64,000 nt of DNA from Paludibacteraceae bacterium (lineage in GTDB: Bacteria; Bacteroidota; Bacteroidia; Bacteroidales; Paludibacteraceae): NCBI GenBank assembly GCA_017962085.1, contig JAGCWA010000024.1:1-64000 (forward strand), written 5' to 3'. The notes beneath the pieces were generated by a model. It was not told where the DNA came from. It saw nothing but the letters and a program-made list of their open reading frames with translations, and did no database searches. The position numbers and the translations under genes are program-made. Positions 8,301 through 17,000 of the stretch are shown piece after piece. Numbering within the stretch: position 1 is the first letter of the stretch; each line of letters starts with the position of its first letter.

Positions 8301-9061
8301 AAATCACAAAGGGATACCAAATGTTTACAGGACTTTAATTTTCGTTGATAGAAGATGATTTCGTTACGTAGTTTGTTTATTTCATCTTTAGTTAAAATGT
8401 CTGGGTAAAAATCCTTTTGACATTCCATTATTTGATCAAATTCTGCTTCATAAGCATTTCGGGGAAATACTTGATCTTTAATTCTGTACGTGTAGAGTTT
8501 CCCTTCGGGGGTTTCTTTTTCACTCTCTTTTAATTTTTCTGTGAAATATTGTCCAATTGTTTGGTTCCGTTCTTTTATTAGTGCGTAACGAGCATTAACC
8601 TCTGCCACATATGCTTTTTGCTTGGTATCGGCATTTTCATCAGACTTTGCGTGTTTATATCCACGTTTTTGATTTATATGATATAATACACGCCCTATTT
8701 CGGGTAATGTTAGTCGAATCCCTTTTGTCGCAGCTTTCGCCCTTATCCCCCATAGTTCCAAAGCAGGAAGCTTTATTAGGTTTTCGTCTGGTAACATTTT
8801 TAGTTTACGTAATTCTTTTGTCAGATTCGCTCGTCGTAGTTGGTATCTATCATACCCTTTACGAGTAGTCCGTTTTTCTGTACGAGATTTGTTTTTCGAT
8901 ATAGCATTACCTGTAGTGAATTCATTTGCATCGTCTGGTGTAAGAGGAACAATTCTACTTCCCATTCTTTCTATTGATATGGGATTCCCATTCTCGTCTG
9001 CGTTTACCACCGCCCAACCAATACTGTTGGTGCCCAAGTCTAGTCCTAATATCTTCTTCAT
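5321..9061 (-). CDS. cas9: CRISPR-associated endonuclease Cas9, type II-C
   Basis: 1,246 residues, within the type II-C size range. RuvC-I is KKILGLDLGTNSIGWAVVN with catalytic Asp8. An arginine-rich bridge helix follows (about residues 57-90), then the recognition lobe. RuvC-II is IHVELARELKQSKDE near residue 537. The HNH domain has a CxxC pair (CIYCGQPF), EIEHIIPRDLL with catalytic His near 641, and a second CxxC (CQYCNSKK). RuvC-III is HRHHAIDALVVA near 827. All catalytic residues are present, so it should cut DNA guided by crRNA and tracrRNA. There is no cas4 or csn2, as expected for II-C. The gene is AT-rich (19 of 60 G or C in 5341-5400), unlike cas1-cas2, which suggests separate acquisition. 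Its stop overlaps the Bro-N ATG. Confidence 0.98.
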   Translation of the reverse strand: MKKILGLDLGTNSIGWAVVNADENGNPISIERMGSRIVPLTPDDANEFTTGNAISKNKSRTEKRTTRKGYDRYQLRRANLTKELRKLKMLPDENLIKLPALELWGIRAKAATKGIRLTLPEIGRVLYHINQKRGYKHAKSDENADTKQKAYVAEVNARYALIKERNQTIGQYFTEKLKESEKETPEGKLYTYRIKDQVFPRNAYEAEFDQIMECQKDFYPDILTKDEINKLRNEIIFYQRKLKSCKHLVSLCDFEKREYKNKEGKIVIGGPKVAPKSSPLFQLCKIWEEVNNLTLKNRKNDELYISQEQRQAMVDFLDTHEKLTISDMYSILGISKQDGWWGGKAIGKGLQGNTTKIALKNALCDFPDADKLLQFRLKNVDSGLFDEISGEIIQITDPDFEKEPLYDLWHTIYSISDKVELANALKKKYNIDDKDIINRLYAIDFVKPGFGNKSAKAIRRILPYLQQGLKYSDACEYAGFKHSDSLTKEENEARPLLDQLPAIQKNTLRQPVVEKILNQMINVVNALMADYGRFDSIHVELARELKQSKDERNTTFLQNDAATKLNEAIAKRLTEYEIKPTKRIIEKYKFIFPSKGCFDKRTGKFISKNFDGLSTVNQCIYCGQPFSLSTALNGDGYEIEHIIPRDLLCDNSQSNKVLSCQYCNSKKSNRTAFDFMRSQGEDAFNAYINRIDTWSRDGIISPAKRERLLLSHEDYVERKKNGKTTDEDKKYWEDFISRQAGETQYISRESIKILKQCCRNVNATSGTVTAILRHLWGYDEILHQLNFARYKQAGLTEFVTWESDHGKKKHTKEQIVDWSKRLDHRHHAIDALVVACTQQGFIQRINTLNADETKDLMKKQIESARIKFEEKKALLDKYLVSLTPFSTGIVADEVNKILVSFKAGKKSASFGKRIKYVNGKKHVLQQRIIVPRGALHEEGVYGQIEINGEKEIVKKYKLGKGAQGFVFTGKETYEKKVKQDKKTGAVQLIEDDKIKNVLDSIVDKNIRTRVLQRLNQGFENGKDYKDDVKKALENLNNLDKDPIFADDNKTIPIRTVRCRTGLSAVAPIKHNEQGEPIGFVKPGNNHHIAIYRDKDGNKHEHSVTFWHAVERKKYGIPAIIDNPKEVWDSILDKRLPESFLENLPDVNWIFEVSIQQNEMFVLGMENETFEDAMRDEDYATINKYLYRVQSVSESDYWFRLHIETQNDKTSSAKLAKKYYRVKSLKGFYELHPQKVRISVIGKIKNL

Positions 9062-9068
9062 TTTTTTT

Positions 9069-9107
9069 ATTTTTTGTTTGCAATATAGGAAATAATGTGT
9101 AATTTAG
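9069..9107. promoter_or_regulatory. Divergent promoters for cas9 and tracrRNA
   Basis: On the plus strand TTTG (9077-9080), a 19-base spacer and TAATTTAG (9100-9107) match the -33/-7 pattern TTTG-N19-TAnnTTTG with one mismatch. This places transcript starts at the anti-repeat. On the minus strand TTGC, 19 bases, then TATATTGC is a weaker match pointing at cas9. The two promoters overlap. Confidence 0.6.
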
Positions 9108-9110
9108 CAA

Positions 9111-9195
9111 TACAAAATTGAAAGCAATTCACAATAAGGATTATTCCGTTGTGAAAACATTCAAAGCGGCTTTCCTTCGGGAGAGTCGTTTTTTT
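9111..9195 (+). ncRNA. tracrRNA of the type II-C CRISPR system
   Basis: Bases 9111-9134 are identical to the plus-strand repeat from its TACAAAATTG to CACAA. The RNA can therefore pair over 24 unbroken bases with the 5' half of the crRNA repeat. A short GGA/TCC nexus stem follows (AAGGATTATTCCG), then a single-stranded GTGAAAACATTC. The 3' end is a terminator hairpin at 9166-9190: GCGGCTTTCC, a TTCG tetraloop and GGAGAGTCGT, paired with three G-U wobbles, followed by seven T. It lies divergent from cas9 in the 180 bases before the next gene. The RNA should load crRNA into Cas9 and allow RNase III processing. The ends are inferred from the promoter and terminator. Confidence 0.92.
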
Positions 9196-9218
9196 ATTCT
9201 CCCCCAAAAAGAATTTGT

Positions 9219-9226
9219 TATCTTTG
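9219..9226 (+). promoter_or_regulatory. -7 box for the membrane protein gene
   Basis: TATCTTTG is a perfect TAnnTTTG box, 16 bases before the ATG, giving a very short leader. No clear TTTG sits 19-21 bases upstream. Confidence 0.55.
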
Positions 9227-9242
9227 AGAAAAAAGTTGTGAA

Positions 9243-9680
9243 ATGGAAGAACATATTTCTCCTCAAAATGGCGGCGATCAGCCGATCAGTAATTCTCTTA
9301 GGGGCACATTGCTCTTTTACATGGTGTCCATGGTGGGTAAATTATTTGTGTGGGGATTGGCCATCCTGAGCATTGTGTTTATGGCGGGAATCGGGGCGCA
9401 GAGGTACGGGTCGCCCAATTATGTCCCTTTGATTATCTTCTCTGTACTGCTGTTGGGGTTCAATGGGCTTGTTGCCTATCATATATACCGCGCACTGAAA
9501 GGGAACGTGGGTTCGGTGAAATTCCTGATCGCTGTGGCGGTGATTGATGCCATAATTGCCCTCGTTGTGAGTTTTTGCTTGATTGGCGTGTTCGGAATCG
9601 CCTCGTTTTTGGTTGGCCTCCTGATTTTCTTCTCTTATGTCGCTTTGGTTGTATACCTCGACAAAGGTATTTCCCGATAA
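9243..9680 (+). CDS. Small four-helix integral membrane protein, unknown function
   Basis: 145 residues. I do not recognise a named family. About 20 polar residues (MEEHISPQNGGDQPISNS) precede four hydrophobic segments. They are near residues 22-48 (LLFYMVSMVGKLFVWGLAIL), 60-80 (VPLIIFSVLLLGFNGLVAYH), 92-115 (FLIAVAVIDAIIALVVSFC) and 118-140 (FGIASFLVGLLIFFSYVALV). It is probably an inner membrane protein with both ends in the cytoplasm. It has its own perfect -7 box and sits alone between the tracrRNA terminator and dxs, so its neighbours say little about its role. Confidence 0.75.
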   Translation: MEEHISPQNGGDQPISNSLRGTLLFYMVSMVGKLFVWGLAILSIVFMAGIGAQRYGSPNYVPLIIFSVLLLGFNGLVAYHIYRALKGNVGSVKFLIAVAVIDAIIALVVSFCLIGVFGIASFLVGLLIFFSYVALVVYLDKGISR

Positions 9681-9804
9681 CATTGACCGTGTGTGCCTAA
9701 TAGGATTTCTTCTTGTGTGTGAAACGCATTGGGTAGGGTGAATCTAATTGATCTAATCCGTAAATTATAGGGGCATAGCCTGTCAATCGTATCGAATTTA
9801 TTCC

Positions 9805-9812
9805 TACTTTTG
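9805..9812 (+). promoter_or_regulatory. -7 box for dxs
   Basis: TACTTTTG matches TAnnTTTG exactly, 41 bases before the first possible dxs start. The -33 element is not clear. Confidence 0.5.
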
Positions 9813-9852
9813 CGTTAGGCAATTATTGTAGTGGATTTAATAGTTTGGTGAT

Positions 9853-11748
9853 TTGGAATCATTGTTAGATAAGATAGATTCTCCGTCCGATCTGAAGAAG
9901 TTGGACGAGTCTCAGTTACCTCAGGTTTGCGACGAACTGCGTCGTTTCATCATCGACGAGCTCTCGCATAATCCGGGACACTTGGCTTCGAGCCTCGGCG
10001 TCGTGGAGTTGACCGTCGCATTGCATTATGTGTATGACGTGCCGGAGGATAAGATCGTCTGGGACGTGGGCCATCAGGCTTACGGACATAAGATCCTCAC
10101 GGGACGGAGAACCCGCTTCTCCACCAACCGTCAGTTCGGCGGTATCAGTGGTTTCCCGAATCCGCACGAGAGCGAGTATGACTCCTTCGTGGCGGGCCAT
10201 GCCTCCAACTCCATCTCGGCTGCCTTGGGTATCTCCATCGCTGACGATAAGTTGGGTAAGCAACAAGCCCATACGGTGGCTGTCATCGGTGACGCCGCCA
10301 TGTCGGGCGGTCTGGCTTTCGAGGGACTGAACAACGCTTCTGCCTATCCTAACAATCTATTGGTCGTGCTCAACGACAACCACATGGCCATCGATGCGCC
10401 TGTGGGGGGTATGAGCGAGTACCTTGTGCGTCTGACCACCTCCGCCACCTACAACAAATGGCGCTATAAGCTCTATCGTTTCTTCGCGAAACTGGGATGG
10501 GTGAAGGAGGACGAGAAGGCGAAGCATATCCGTTTCCACAACTCGGTCAAGGCGGCCATCGCCAATGAACATAACCTTTTCGAGGTGCTCAACCTCCGAT
10601 ACTTCGGTCCGGTGGACGGCCACGACGTGGTCAGCCTCGTGAAGATCCTTCGTTCGATCAAGGATTACAAGGGACCGAAGGTATTGCATATCAAGACGAA
10701 AAAAGGCAAGGGCTTCAAGCCTGCGGAGGAAGCCGCTGCGATCTGGCATGCGCCGGGCAAGTTCAACAAGGAGACGGGCGAGCGGGTCGTGGCACCTATC
10801 ACGAAGGATACGCCGCCCCTGTTCCAGGACGTGTTCGGACATACCTTGGTCGAACTGGCGCGCATGAACGATAAGGTGGTGGGTATCACCCCAGCCATGC
10901 CTTCGGGCTGTTCCATGTCCTTCCTGATGCATGAGATGCCCGACCGTGTTTTCGACGTGGGTATCGCGGAGGGCCATGCGGTCACCTTCTCAGCCGGCTT
11001 GGCGAAGGAGGGCATGATGCCTTTCTGTAATATATATTCCTCCTTCATGCAACGCGCGTATGACAATGTGATCCATGATGTCTGCCTGCAGAATCTGGAC
11101 ATGGTCATGTGCCTGGACCGTGCGGGATTGGTAGGCTCTGATGGTGCGACCCACCACGGAGCGTTCGATCTGGCGGCCTTCCGTTGTGTGCCGAACCTCA
11201 CGATCGCTTCTCCGATGAATGTGATAGAGCTTCGCAACCTGATGTACACGGCTTCCCTGCCGGGCCACGGACCTTTCATGATTCGCTATCCGCGTGGCAA
11301 GGGCGTCTTGTTGGATTGGCACAAGGAGATGGAGGAGATGCCGGTGGGCAAGGGCGTTTGCCTGAAGAAGGGAACCTCTTCCCTCGCAATTCTCTCGCTC
11401 GGTCCGTTGGGCCATGCCGCAGCCAGGGCAATCGCCAAGGCGGAGGAGAACGGCATGAGTGTGTCGCACTATAACATGCTCTTCCTGAAGCCGTTGGATG
11501 AGGAGCTGTTGAACGAGGTCGCCAAGACATACCAGTCCGTCATCACGGTCGAGGATGGTGTCGTGTCGGGCGGATTCGGCTCCGCCGTGCTGGAGTACTT
11601 CGCTGACCATGATGTGACGATGCACGTGAAGCGCATCGGTATTCCGAATATCTTCGCCACTCATGGCACACAAGAAGAGTTGTATCATTACTATGGAATG
11701 GACGATGAGGGCATCTATGCTGCCATCGAGTCTATTCTGAAAAAATAA
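9853..11748 (+). CDS. dxs: 1-deoxy-D-xylulose-5-phosphate synthase
   Basis: 631 residues, normal length. Dxs condenses pyruvate and glyceraldehyde-3-phosphate with thiamine diphosphate as cofactor. This is the first step of the MEP pathway to isoprenoids and also feeds thiamine and pyridoxal synthesis. Visible motifs are [16 protein letters not shown] near residue 70, the thiamine diphosphate motif [18 protein letters not shown] near 148 ending in NDN, and the catalytic Glu in VGIAEGHAV near 370. A transketolase C-terminal domain follows. No ATG is available: an in-frame stop lies at 9841, and the first start codon is TTG at 9853, with a second TTG at 9862. Either could be used. The next gene begins 9 bases after the stop. 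Confidence 0.95.
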   Translation: MESLLDKIDSPSDLKKLDESQLPQVCDELRRFIIDELSHNPGHLASSLGVVELTVALHYVYDVPEDKIVWDVGHQAYGHKILTGRRTRFSTNRQFGGISGFPNPHESEYDSFVAGHASNSISAALGISIADDKLGKQQAHTVAVIGDAAMSGGLAFEGLNNASAYPNNLLVVLNDNHMAIDAPVGGMSEYLVRLTTSATYNKWRYKLYRFFAKLGWVKEDEKAKHIRFHNSVKAAIANEHNLFEVLNLRYFGPVDGHDVVSLVKILRSIKDYKGPKVLHIKTKKGKGFKPAEEAAAIWHAPGKFNKETGERVVAPITKDTPPLFQDVFGHTLVELARMNDKVVGITPAMPSGCSMSFLMHEMPDRVFDVGIAEGHAVTFSAGLAKEGMMPFCNIYSSFMQRAYDNVIHDVCLQNLDMVMCLDRAGLVGSDGATHHGAFDLAAFRCVPNLTIASPMNVIELRNLMYTASLPGHGPFMIRYPRGKGVLLDWHKEMEEMPVGKGVCLKKGTSSLAILSLGPLGHAAARAIAKAEENGMSVSHYNMLFLKPLDEELLNEVAKTYQSVITVEDGVVSGGFGSAVLEYFADHDVTMHVKRIGIPNIFATHGTQEELYHYYGMDDEGIYAAIESILKK

Positions 11749-11757
11749 GGGGAGTCT

Positions 11758-12534
11758 ATGGACGAAAAGAAAGCATTAAAGATCTTGGCGTGCGTCGCTG
11801 GTGTCGTTGTGATAGCCTATTTGTTGCTCATCACGGTTTTTTCTGAGACGTGGGACTATTGGGCCGCCATTCATAAAAACACGGTACGAGGGTACGTGGA
11901 GTACCGTGAGAAGTATCCGCAAAGCAAGTACATGGAGGGCGTGAACGAGCGGAAAGGCTTGTTGGAGGAGCCTTATTTCCAGGATCGCAGGAAGAAGAAT
12001 ACGGTAGAGGCCTACGACGAGTTCCTCTTCGCCTATCCGCATGACAAATACACGGCGGAGGCCACCCGTCTGCGGGACAGCATCGTATATTGGCAGAGCG
12101 AGGTGGAGAAGTATGGCAAGAACTCGCTGGAGCAGGGTAGCCTGCCGTACCAAGACCAGTATGGGGTGCCTAAGAAGCCACGGAAAGACTCCAATTCGGA
12201 CATTGTGGTGGTGGCGCCTATCTCGTTCGATGTGGTCGCCTTCATCAAGGAAAAGGATGAGAACGGCAAGGTGGTGAGCCATGCCTACATCAAGGCGGAC
12301 AGCACCTATACCTTCCGCATAGACAACGGATCCTACCAGGCTTTCTTCTATATCGGTAGGGGATGGCATCCTGAGAAGACGATGCCGACGGGGCTGAAGG
12401 GCGGTTTCCTGCTCTTCGAGACCTATTCCAAGGATGATCCTGTTACGCTTACAGACGAGGTGATCACCTATCGTTTGAGTATGCGTCAGAAGAAATACAG
12501 TACGAGGAGGGAAGTGTTCGGGGCGGATAATTAA
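11758..12534 (+). CDS. Membrane-anchored protein of unknown function downstream of dxs
   Basis: 258 residues. One hydrophobic helix lies near the N-terminus (LKILACVAGVVVIAYLLLIT) after a charged MDEKKA, so the bulk probably faces the periplasm. Two similar segments follow, TVRGYVEYREKYPQSKYMEG and TVEAYDEFLFAYPHDKYTAE. They look like a pair of tetratricopeptide-type helices. The C-terminal half (about 140-258) is a predicted beta-rich domain with FDVVAFIKEKDENGKVVSHA and YTFRIDNGSYQAFFYIGRGW. I know no function. It starts 9 bases after dxs, so the two are probably cotranscribed. It converges on the OmpA-like gene with only 13 bases between stops. Confidence 0.7.
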   Translation: MDEKKALKILACVAGVVVIAYLLLITVFSETWDYWAAIHKNTVRGYVEYREKYPQSKYMEGVNERKGLLEEPYFQDRRKKNTVEAYDEFLFAYPHDKYTAEATRLRDSIVYWQSEVEKYGKNSLEQGSLPYQDQYGVPKKPRKDSNSDIVVVAPISFDVVAFIKEKDENGKVVSHAYIKADSTYTFRIDNGSYQAFFYIGRGWHPEKTMPTGLKGGFLLFETYSKDDPVTLTDEVITYRLSMRQKKYSTRREVFGADN

Positions 12535-12547
12535 TCCGCTCGGAGCG

Positions 12548-13984
12548 TTACTCCTCACTCCCTTTCAGTTTCAGCTCTGTGCGGTTGTTCAATTCACGAC
12601 CGCCCTTTGTGTTGTTGGAGGCGACGGGTTGTGTCAGTCCCTTGCTGACGCATTCCATCCGTTCCTCCGGTATGCCCTTCCGTATCAGTGCCTGTTTGAA
12701 CGCTTCAGCCCGTTTTTGGCCAATCGTGAAGCTTTTATCTTCTTTTATTGTATTGTCCGTATGTCCAACGATGAGGATGGATACGTCCGCATTCTTGGCC
12801 AAGTAGGTGTAGACGATGTCGAAGGAGCGCTCGATCTCCTCCGGGAAGGTCGGAATGCTGTTCGGGTAGGCATAGATGGCCTCGTCCGCAATTCGTTTGA
12901 GTGCGAAAATAGCCTCTTTCTTCTCTTTTAAGGCCGCTTTGTGGAAGGCTTCGATTCTTTCCCTATCCTTTTCCATTTGTTCGTCGTCCTCCTCCTTTTT
13001 GCGGAGGCGTTCCCTCTGTTCTTGCAGGATACGTTCCCTCTTCAGCTTTTCTGCGGTGGCGGCGATTTCCTTCTGCCGTTCTCTCTCTTCCCTTCTTTTC
13101 TCCATGATCTGTTCCGCTTCCTTCTCACGTTTCTTGTCCCTTAGATCGAAGCGGAAGCCTATTTTCATGCCTCCTTTGAGCAGGTGGATGTCAGTGAATT
13201 GTTCGCTGCCGAATGCGCCGATATACTCTTCCCCGTCATAGATGTTTTTATGAAGCGGGTTGGCGCTGTTGGTAATACCGTATTGGGCGTAAAGACCCAT
13301 GTAGAGCGTGCATTTTTGTCCCATGGAACGGTTGAAACCCACATCCGCGAAAGCGCCTAAGCTTTTTGCTATGCCGCATATCTCTCCGGACTGTCCGTAT
13401 TGGTCGGTATGGAATCCATGGTTTTGCAGGTCTTCGTATTCCACGTTGGTGGATTCGAACCATCCCGAGGTGGAGTAGTAGCCGTTTTGGGTTGAGTATT
13501 CATTTATTACAGGGATGGAGAGTGTGACGCCCAAGTCCATGAGGAATTTCCATTTGCTGTTGAGGGCGTTCTCATATTGTAAGGAGAGGGGGATTTCGAT
13601 GGCGAGTATGTCTTGCCTCTCTTCCCAGTTCGAGAACTCGGTGTTCAGTTGGTATTCCAAGTTGTTGTCGTTGTGGGTGAATGTCTGCGCATAGCCGTAG
13701 TTGATGAGGATGCTGCTGCGGTAGGAGCAGAGTTGCATGCCTATCCCGAATCCCCAATGTTTAGGAATGATTTGGTATTTCAGTTCCAATAGGCCGCCGT
13801 ATCCTTCCTTCGCTTGACCGGCATCCGATTCAATCAAGTGTGTGTGCATGCCGCCGCCCAGATTCAGGCTCAAGTAGTAGCGGGTGCCCAGGTAGGGGAT
13901 GGAGTCCGATAGGGGGAACCCGTTCCCGAAGGAGAGCGTCGTTAAACATGTGAGAATCGTATATGTAATCAGTTTCTTCATCAC
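12548..13984 (-). CDS. Outer membrane protein with beta-barrel, coiled coil and OmpA domain
   Basis: 478 residues. A signal peptide (MMKKLITYTILTCLTTLSFG) leads into about 250 residues of alternating strands rich in Tyr and Gly, consistent with an outer membrane beta-barrel. About residues 275-345 are very rich in Glu, Lys and Arg (EKRREERERQKEIAATAEKL) and should form a coiled coil. The last 110 residues are an OmpA-type peptidoglycan-binding domain with VSILIVGHTDNT, RAEAFKQALIRKGIPEERM and NNRTELKL. The protein probably ties the outer membrane to peptidoglycan. It is the first of three OmpA-family proteins in the window and lies 30 bases downstream of the cysteine-repeat T9SS gene, so cotranscription is possible. 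Confidence 0.85.
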   Translation of the reverse strand: MMKKLITYTILTCLTTLSFGNGFPLSDSIPYLGTRYYLSLNLGGGMHTHLIESDAGQAKEGYGGLLELKYQIIPKHWGFGIGMQLCSYRSSILINYGYAQTFTHNDNNLEYQLNTEFSNWEERQDILAIEIPLSLQYENALNSKWKFLMDLGVTLSIPVINEYSTQNGYYSTSGWFESTNVEYEDLQNHGFHTDQYGQSGEICGIAKSLGAFADVGFNRSMGQKCTLYMGLYAQYGITNSANPLHKNIYDGEEYIGAFGSEQFTDIHLLKGGMKIGFRFDLRDKKREKEAEQIMEKRREERERQKEIAATAEKLKRERILQEQRERLRKKEEDDEQMEKDRERIEAFHKAALKEKKEAIFALKRIADEAIYAYPNSIPTFPEEIERSFDIVYTYLAKNADVSILIVGHTDNTIKEDKSFTIGQKRAEAFKQALIRKGIPEERMECVSKGLTQPVASNNTKGGRELNNRTELKLKGSEE

Positions 13985-14014
13985 TTCATTATTTGCGCGT
14001 TACCAGTTTCACCC

Positions 14015-17000
14015 TTATTCCTTGATTACTTTCAGGCTTATACCGTCCACGTTGATGATATAGTTGCCTGCGGGTAAAGGAGCGGTGTTCAGCTCGATCT
14101 GTTCCTCCGTGAAACGCTCGGTAAGGACTGTGGTGCCGAGTTGGTTGATGATGGACAATGTGTGTTGGGCCTCTTCAAAGTTGTGGAGGGTTACGGTGGC
14201 CTCCGTCTTGACAGGGTTCCGGGAGATGGAGAGACTCTTTGTCCTTCTCGCCAGCTCGTCCCACTTCTCCCTGCTGCAGGTACGCATCTCATTGTCCGTA
14301 TCCGTGTTGACCTTGACGTAGTAGCTGCCTGTGAGACCTCCCATTTCTTGGTAATAGGGTTTTGTCGCCCCATAAATCATTTTACCGTTATGGAACCATT
14401 GATATGAGTTGAAGAGGTCGCTACGGTTGTCGATGCTCACCACATCCTCGAATATGGCCACCAAATAGTTCTTGCTCAGGTTGACGGTGAATGAGACGGG
14501 GTGAGGCTTTGTGACAGTCATGCCACCGTTCCGGAAGTATACATTGGCCTGGTAGAGGCCCGGTTGGCAGGTTTCAGGCGTTGAGATGGTGATTTTCGAG
14601 TCGGCCGATACGTTTGTCCAGTCCATATCCTCGAATCCCTGTTCCTTGGCCTGTTGCGAGTATTCCACTCTGAAGTCGACAGGAACACCCTCCAGCACGG
14701 TGTAGCTGATAGGGTCGTCGCTTCCCGGACAATAGCCTTCTCCCCTGACGATGAAGATGGAGCCGTCCGTGTTCTCTTTCATGATGATATCCTCGTAGAG
14801 CTTCTCCACCATTTCGTATCTGGTCTGGTGGCAGTTGTGGCAGGTGAAGACCTGTTTGCCCATGTTCCCTGTGGTAGGGGCGATGACATATTCGCCTTCG
14901 TCCCAGTCATGTCCGATGGCCGGGGTCGTGGAGGTGGATCTCCACAGCTCCGTCTGGCAGTCCTTGCAGAAGAGTGCGCGGGAGACCACACCCGGTTCCG
15001 TGCAGGTCGCGGGTATATTTCGGTCGATGATGGTATCTCCTGCGATATGCCCCTTTGCGGGGATTGTCATGCTTTCGATTCGCTCGCTGCATCTGATGCA
15101 ATGTCTGGACATGGTTCCTTCCTTGGTGCAGGTCGCTTCGATGTCCACCGTGTGTTTTGCGGCGAACTCATGGCCTAATTTCTCCGTCGAGACGGTTCTT
15201 GTTTGTTGGCAATTCTCGTGGATGCAGGCATAGCTGACGAGTCCGGAGGTGGTGCAAGTGGAGGCGATTATGGTGTTTGGTTCTCCCCATGCGTGTCCGG
15301 TGGCAGGGATGAGCGTGTTGTTGATTGTCTCGCTACATCTTGTGCAGTGTTGGGATTTCTTGCCCGAGCGTGTGCAGGTGGCAGGGATTTCGATGGTGAA
15401 TTCCTGGTCGAAGTCGTGTCCCAGCGCCTCGATATCCTCTGTGAGGGTGGCGTCGCAATCATTCCTTGTGCAGGTGTGGTAGAGTTCTCCCTTCTTGATG
15501 CAGGTAGGCTCCGTGGCTACGATCCCTTCGTCCCAAGCGTGTCCTAATGCAGGGATGTATGTTGTGTCGGTGGCTCCGCATCCTTGGACGATGCAGGTGC
15601 GCAGGATCATTCCGACCGTTTCGCAGGTAGGAGGCGCGATGGTGTCTCCCTGACCCCATTTGTGGCCTTTCGCAGGAATCTCCGTCACGTTGTCCACCGC
15701 CGTGCATCTTGAACAATGCCAGGACTTGCTGCCCGTCTTGGTGCAAGTCGGGAAAGTATCTGTGATGAATTCCTCTATGAAGTCATGTCCCAGCGCCTCT
15801 ATTTCCTCCTCTTTGATTTTGCCGCAAGTGTCCACGGTGCAGCGGTATTTTTTTATTCCGACTGTTTCGCAGGTCGCTTTTCTCTCGACGCGTCCGTTGT
15901 CCCAGCTATGTCCGTGGGCAGGGATGATCCTGATGTCGGTTATTCCGTCGCATAGGGTGCAATGCCTTGACTCCTGGCCATCCTTTTCGCAGGAGGCGGG
16001 GAAGTCCAGGGTGTATTCATCTTCGAAAACATGTTCTGACGGTTCGGTCTCTTCCGTCCTTGTTGCTTGGCATGGATAGTTCATGCAGTAGTAAGTCAGT
16101 TCTCCGTTCTCCGTGCAGGTTGGGTCCTTGGTCAGATAGCCGTCGCTCCAATCATGACCTGTGGCGGGGATGATTGTGTTTTCGATCTTTTGGCCACATC
16201 GTAGGCAGTGCCTTGACATTGTCCCGGCCCTTTCGCAGGTTGCCGGCACGTCTGTTATGAATATTTCGGAGAAATCGTGGCCTAAGGCGGAGTCCGTGAT
16301 GTGGATGCGTAGGCATTCGGCCTTGCACGCTTCGTAAAGGCAATAGTATACCTCATCGTGTGAACCCTCCTTTGCGCAGGATGGTGACACCTGATTTTCT
16401 ATTACGATATTTTCCCCCATCTTGTATTGGTGGTTTTCGATTTTGAAGAGACCAATGGAGCTCAGGTCCAGTTGATAGTTAGGGTTGAGTCCCTCCTCAT
16501 GTGCGGTTATGTGGTAGGTGCCGATCTCCTCGCCCGCTTCTCTTTCCACTGATATGCCCAGAAGGGAATCACCCTCCACAACGCCTTCGACCGAGAAGGA
16601 TAGGGTAGGGTCGTCCATACCAATGTGTTTGGCGGTGTCTGTCGGTTTCACGATGACGGTTTTCCGTGCGATTGTCCAGCTTCTGGTGACGCTGAACGGG
16701 TTCTCGTCCGTTCCGTTGATCTCTATGGAGTAGGTGCCGGCCTCTTTGGCGCTACGGGTGCCGCTTATCGTGTAGTCCACGCCCTCGGTGAAAGTCTCGT
16801 CTCCTGATATTACGACGGAAGGGGATTGAACCTCTCCGTTGTAGGTGTATGATGTGTCGTTCAGTCCGAACATCTCTCCTGTGAGTGAAGAGGAGGATTC
16901 GTCGTCCGATGGTTCAGCCCATCTCTGTTGTCCGGTTATGGTGTCGAGGATTTCCGTAGAGTCATAGGAGGTGGTCTCCTTCGGGGAAGGGGCAGCCGAT

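Noticed and set aside
9118..9369. 83-codon plus-strand frame starting just after the cas9 promoter
   Set aside because: It overlaps the tracrRNA and its terminator and shifts into the wrong frame of the membrane protein gene.
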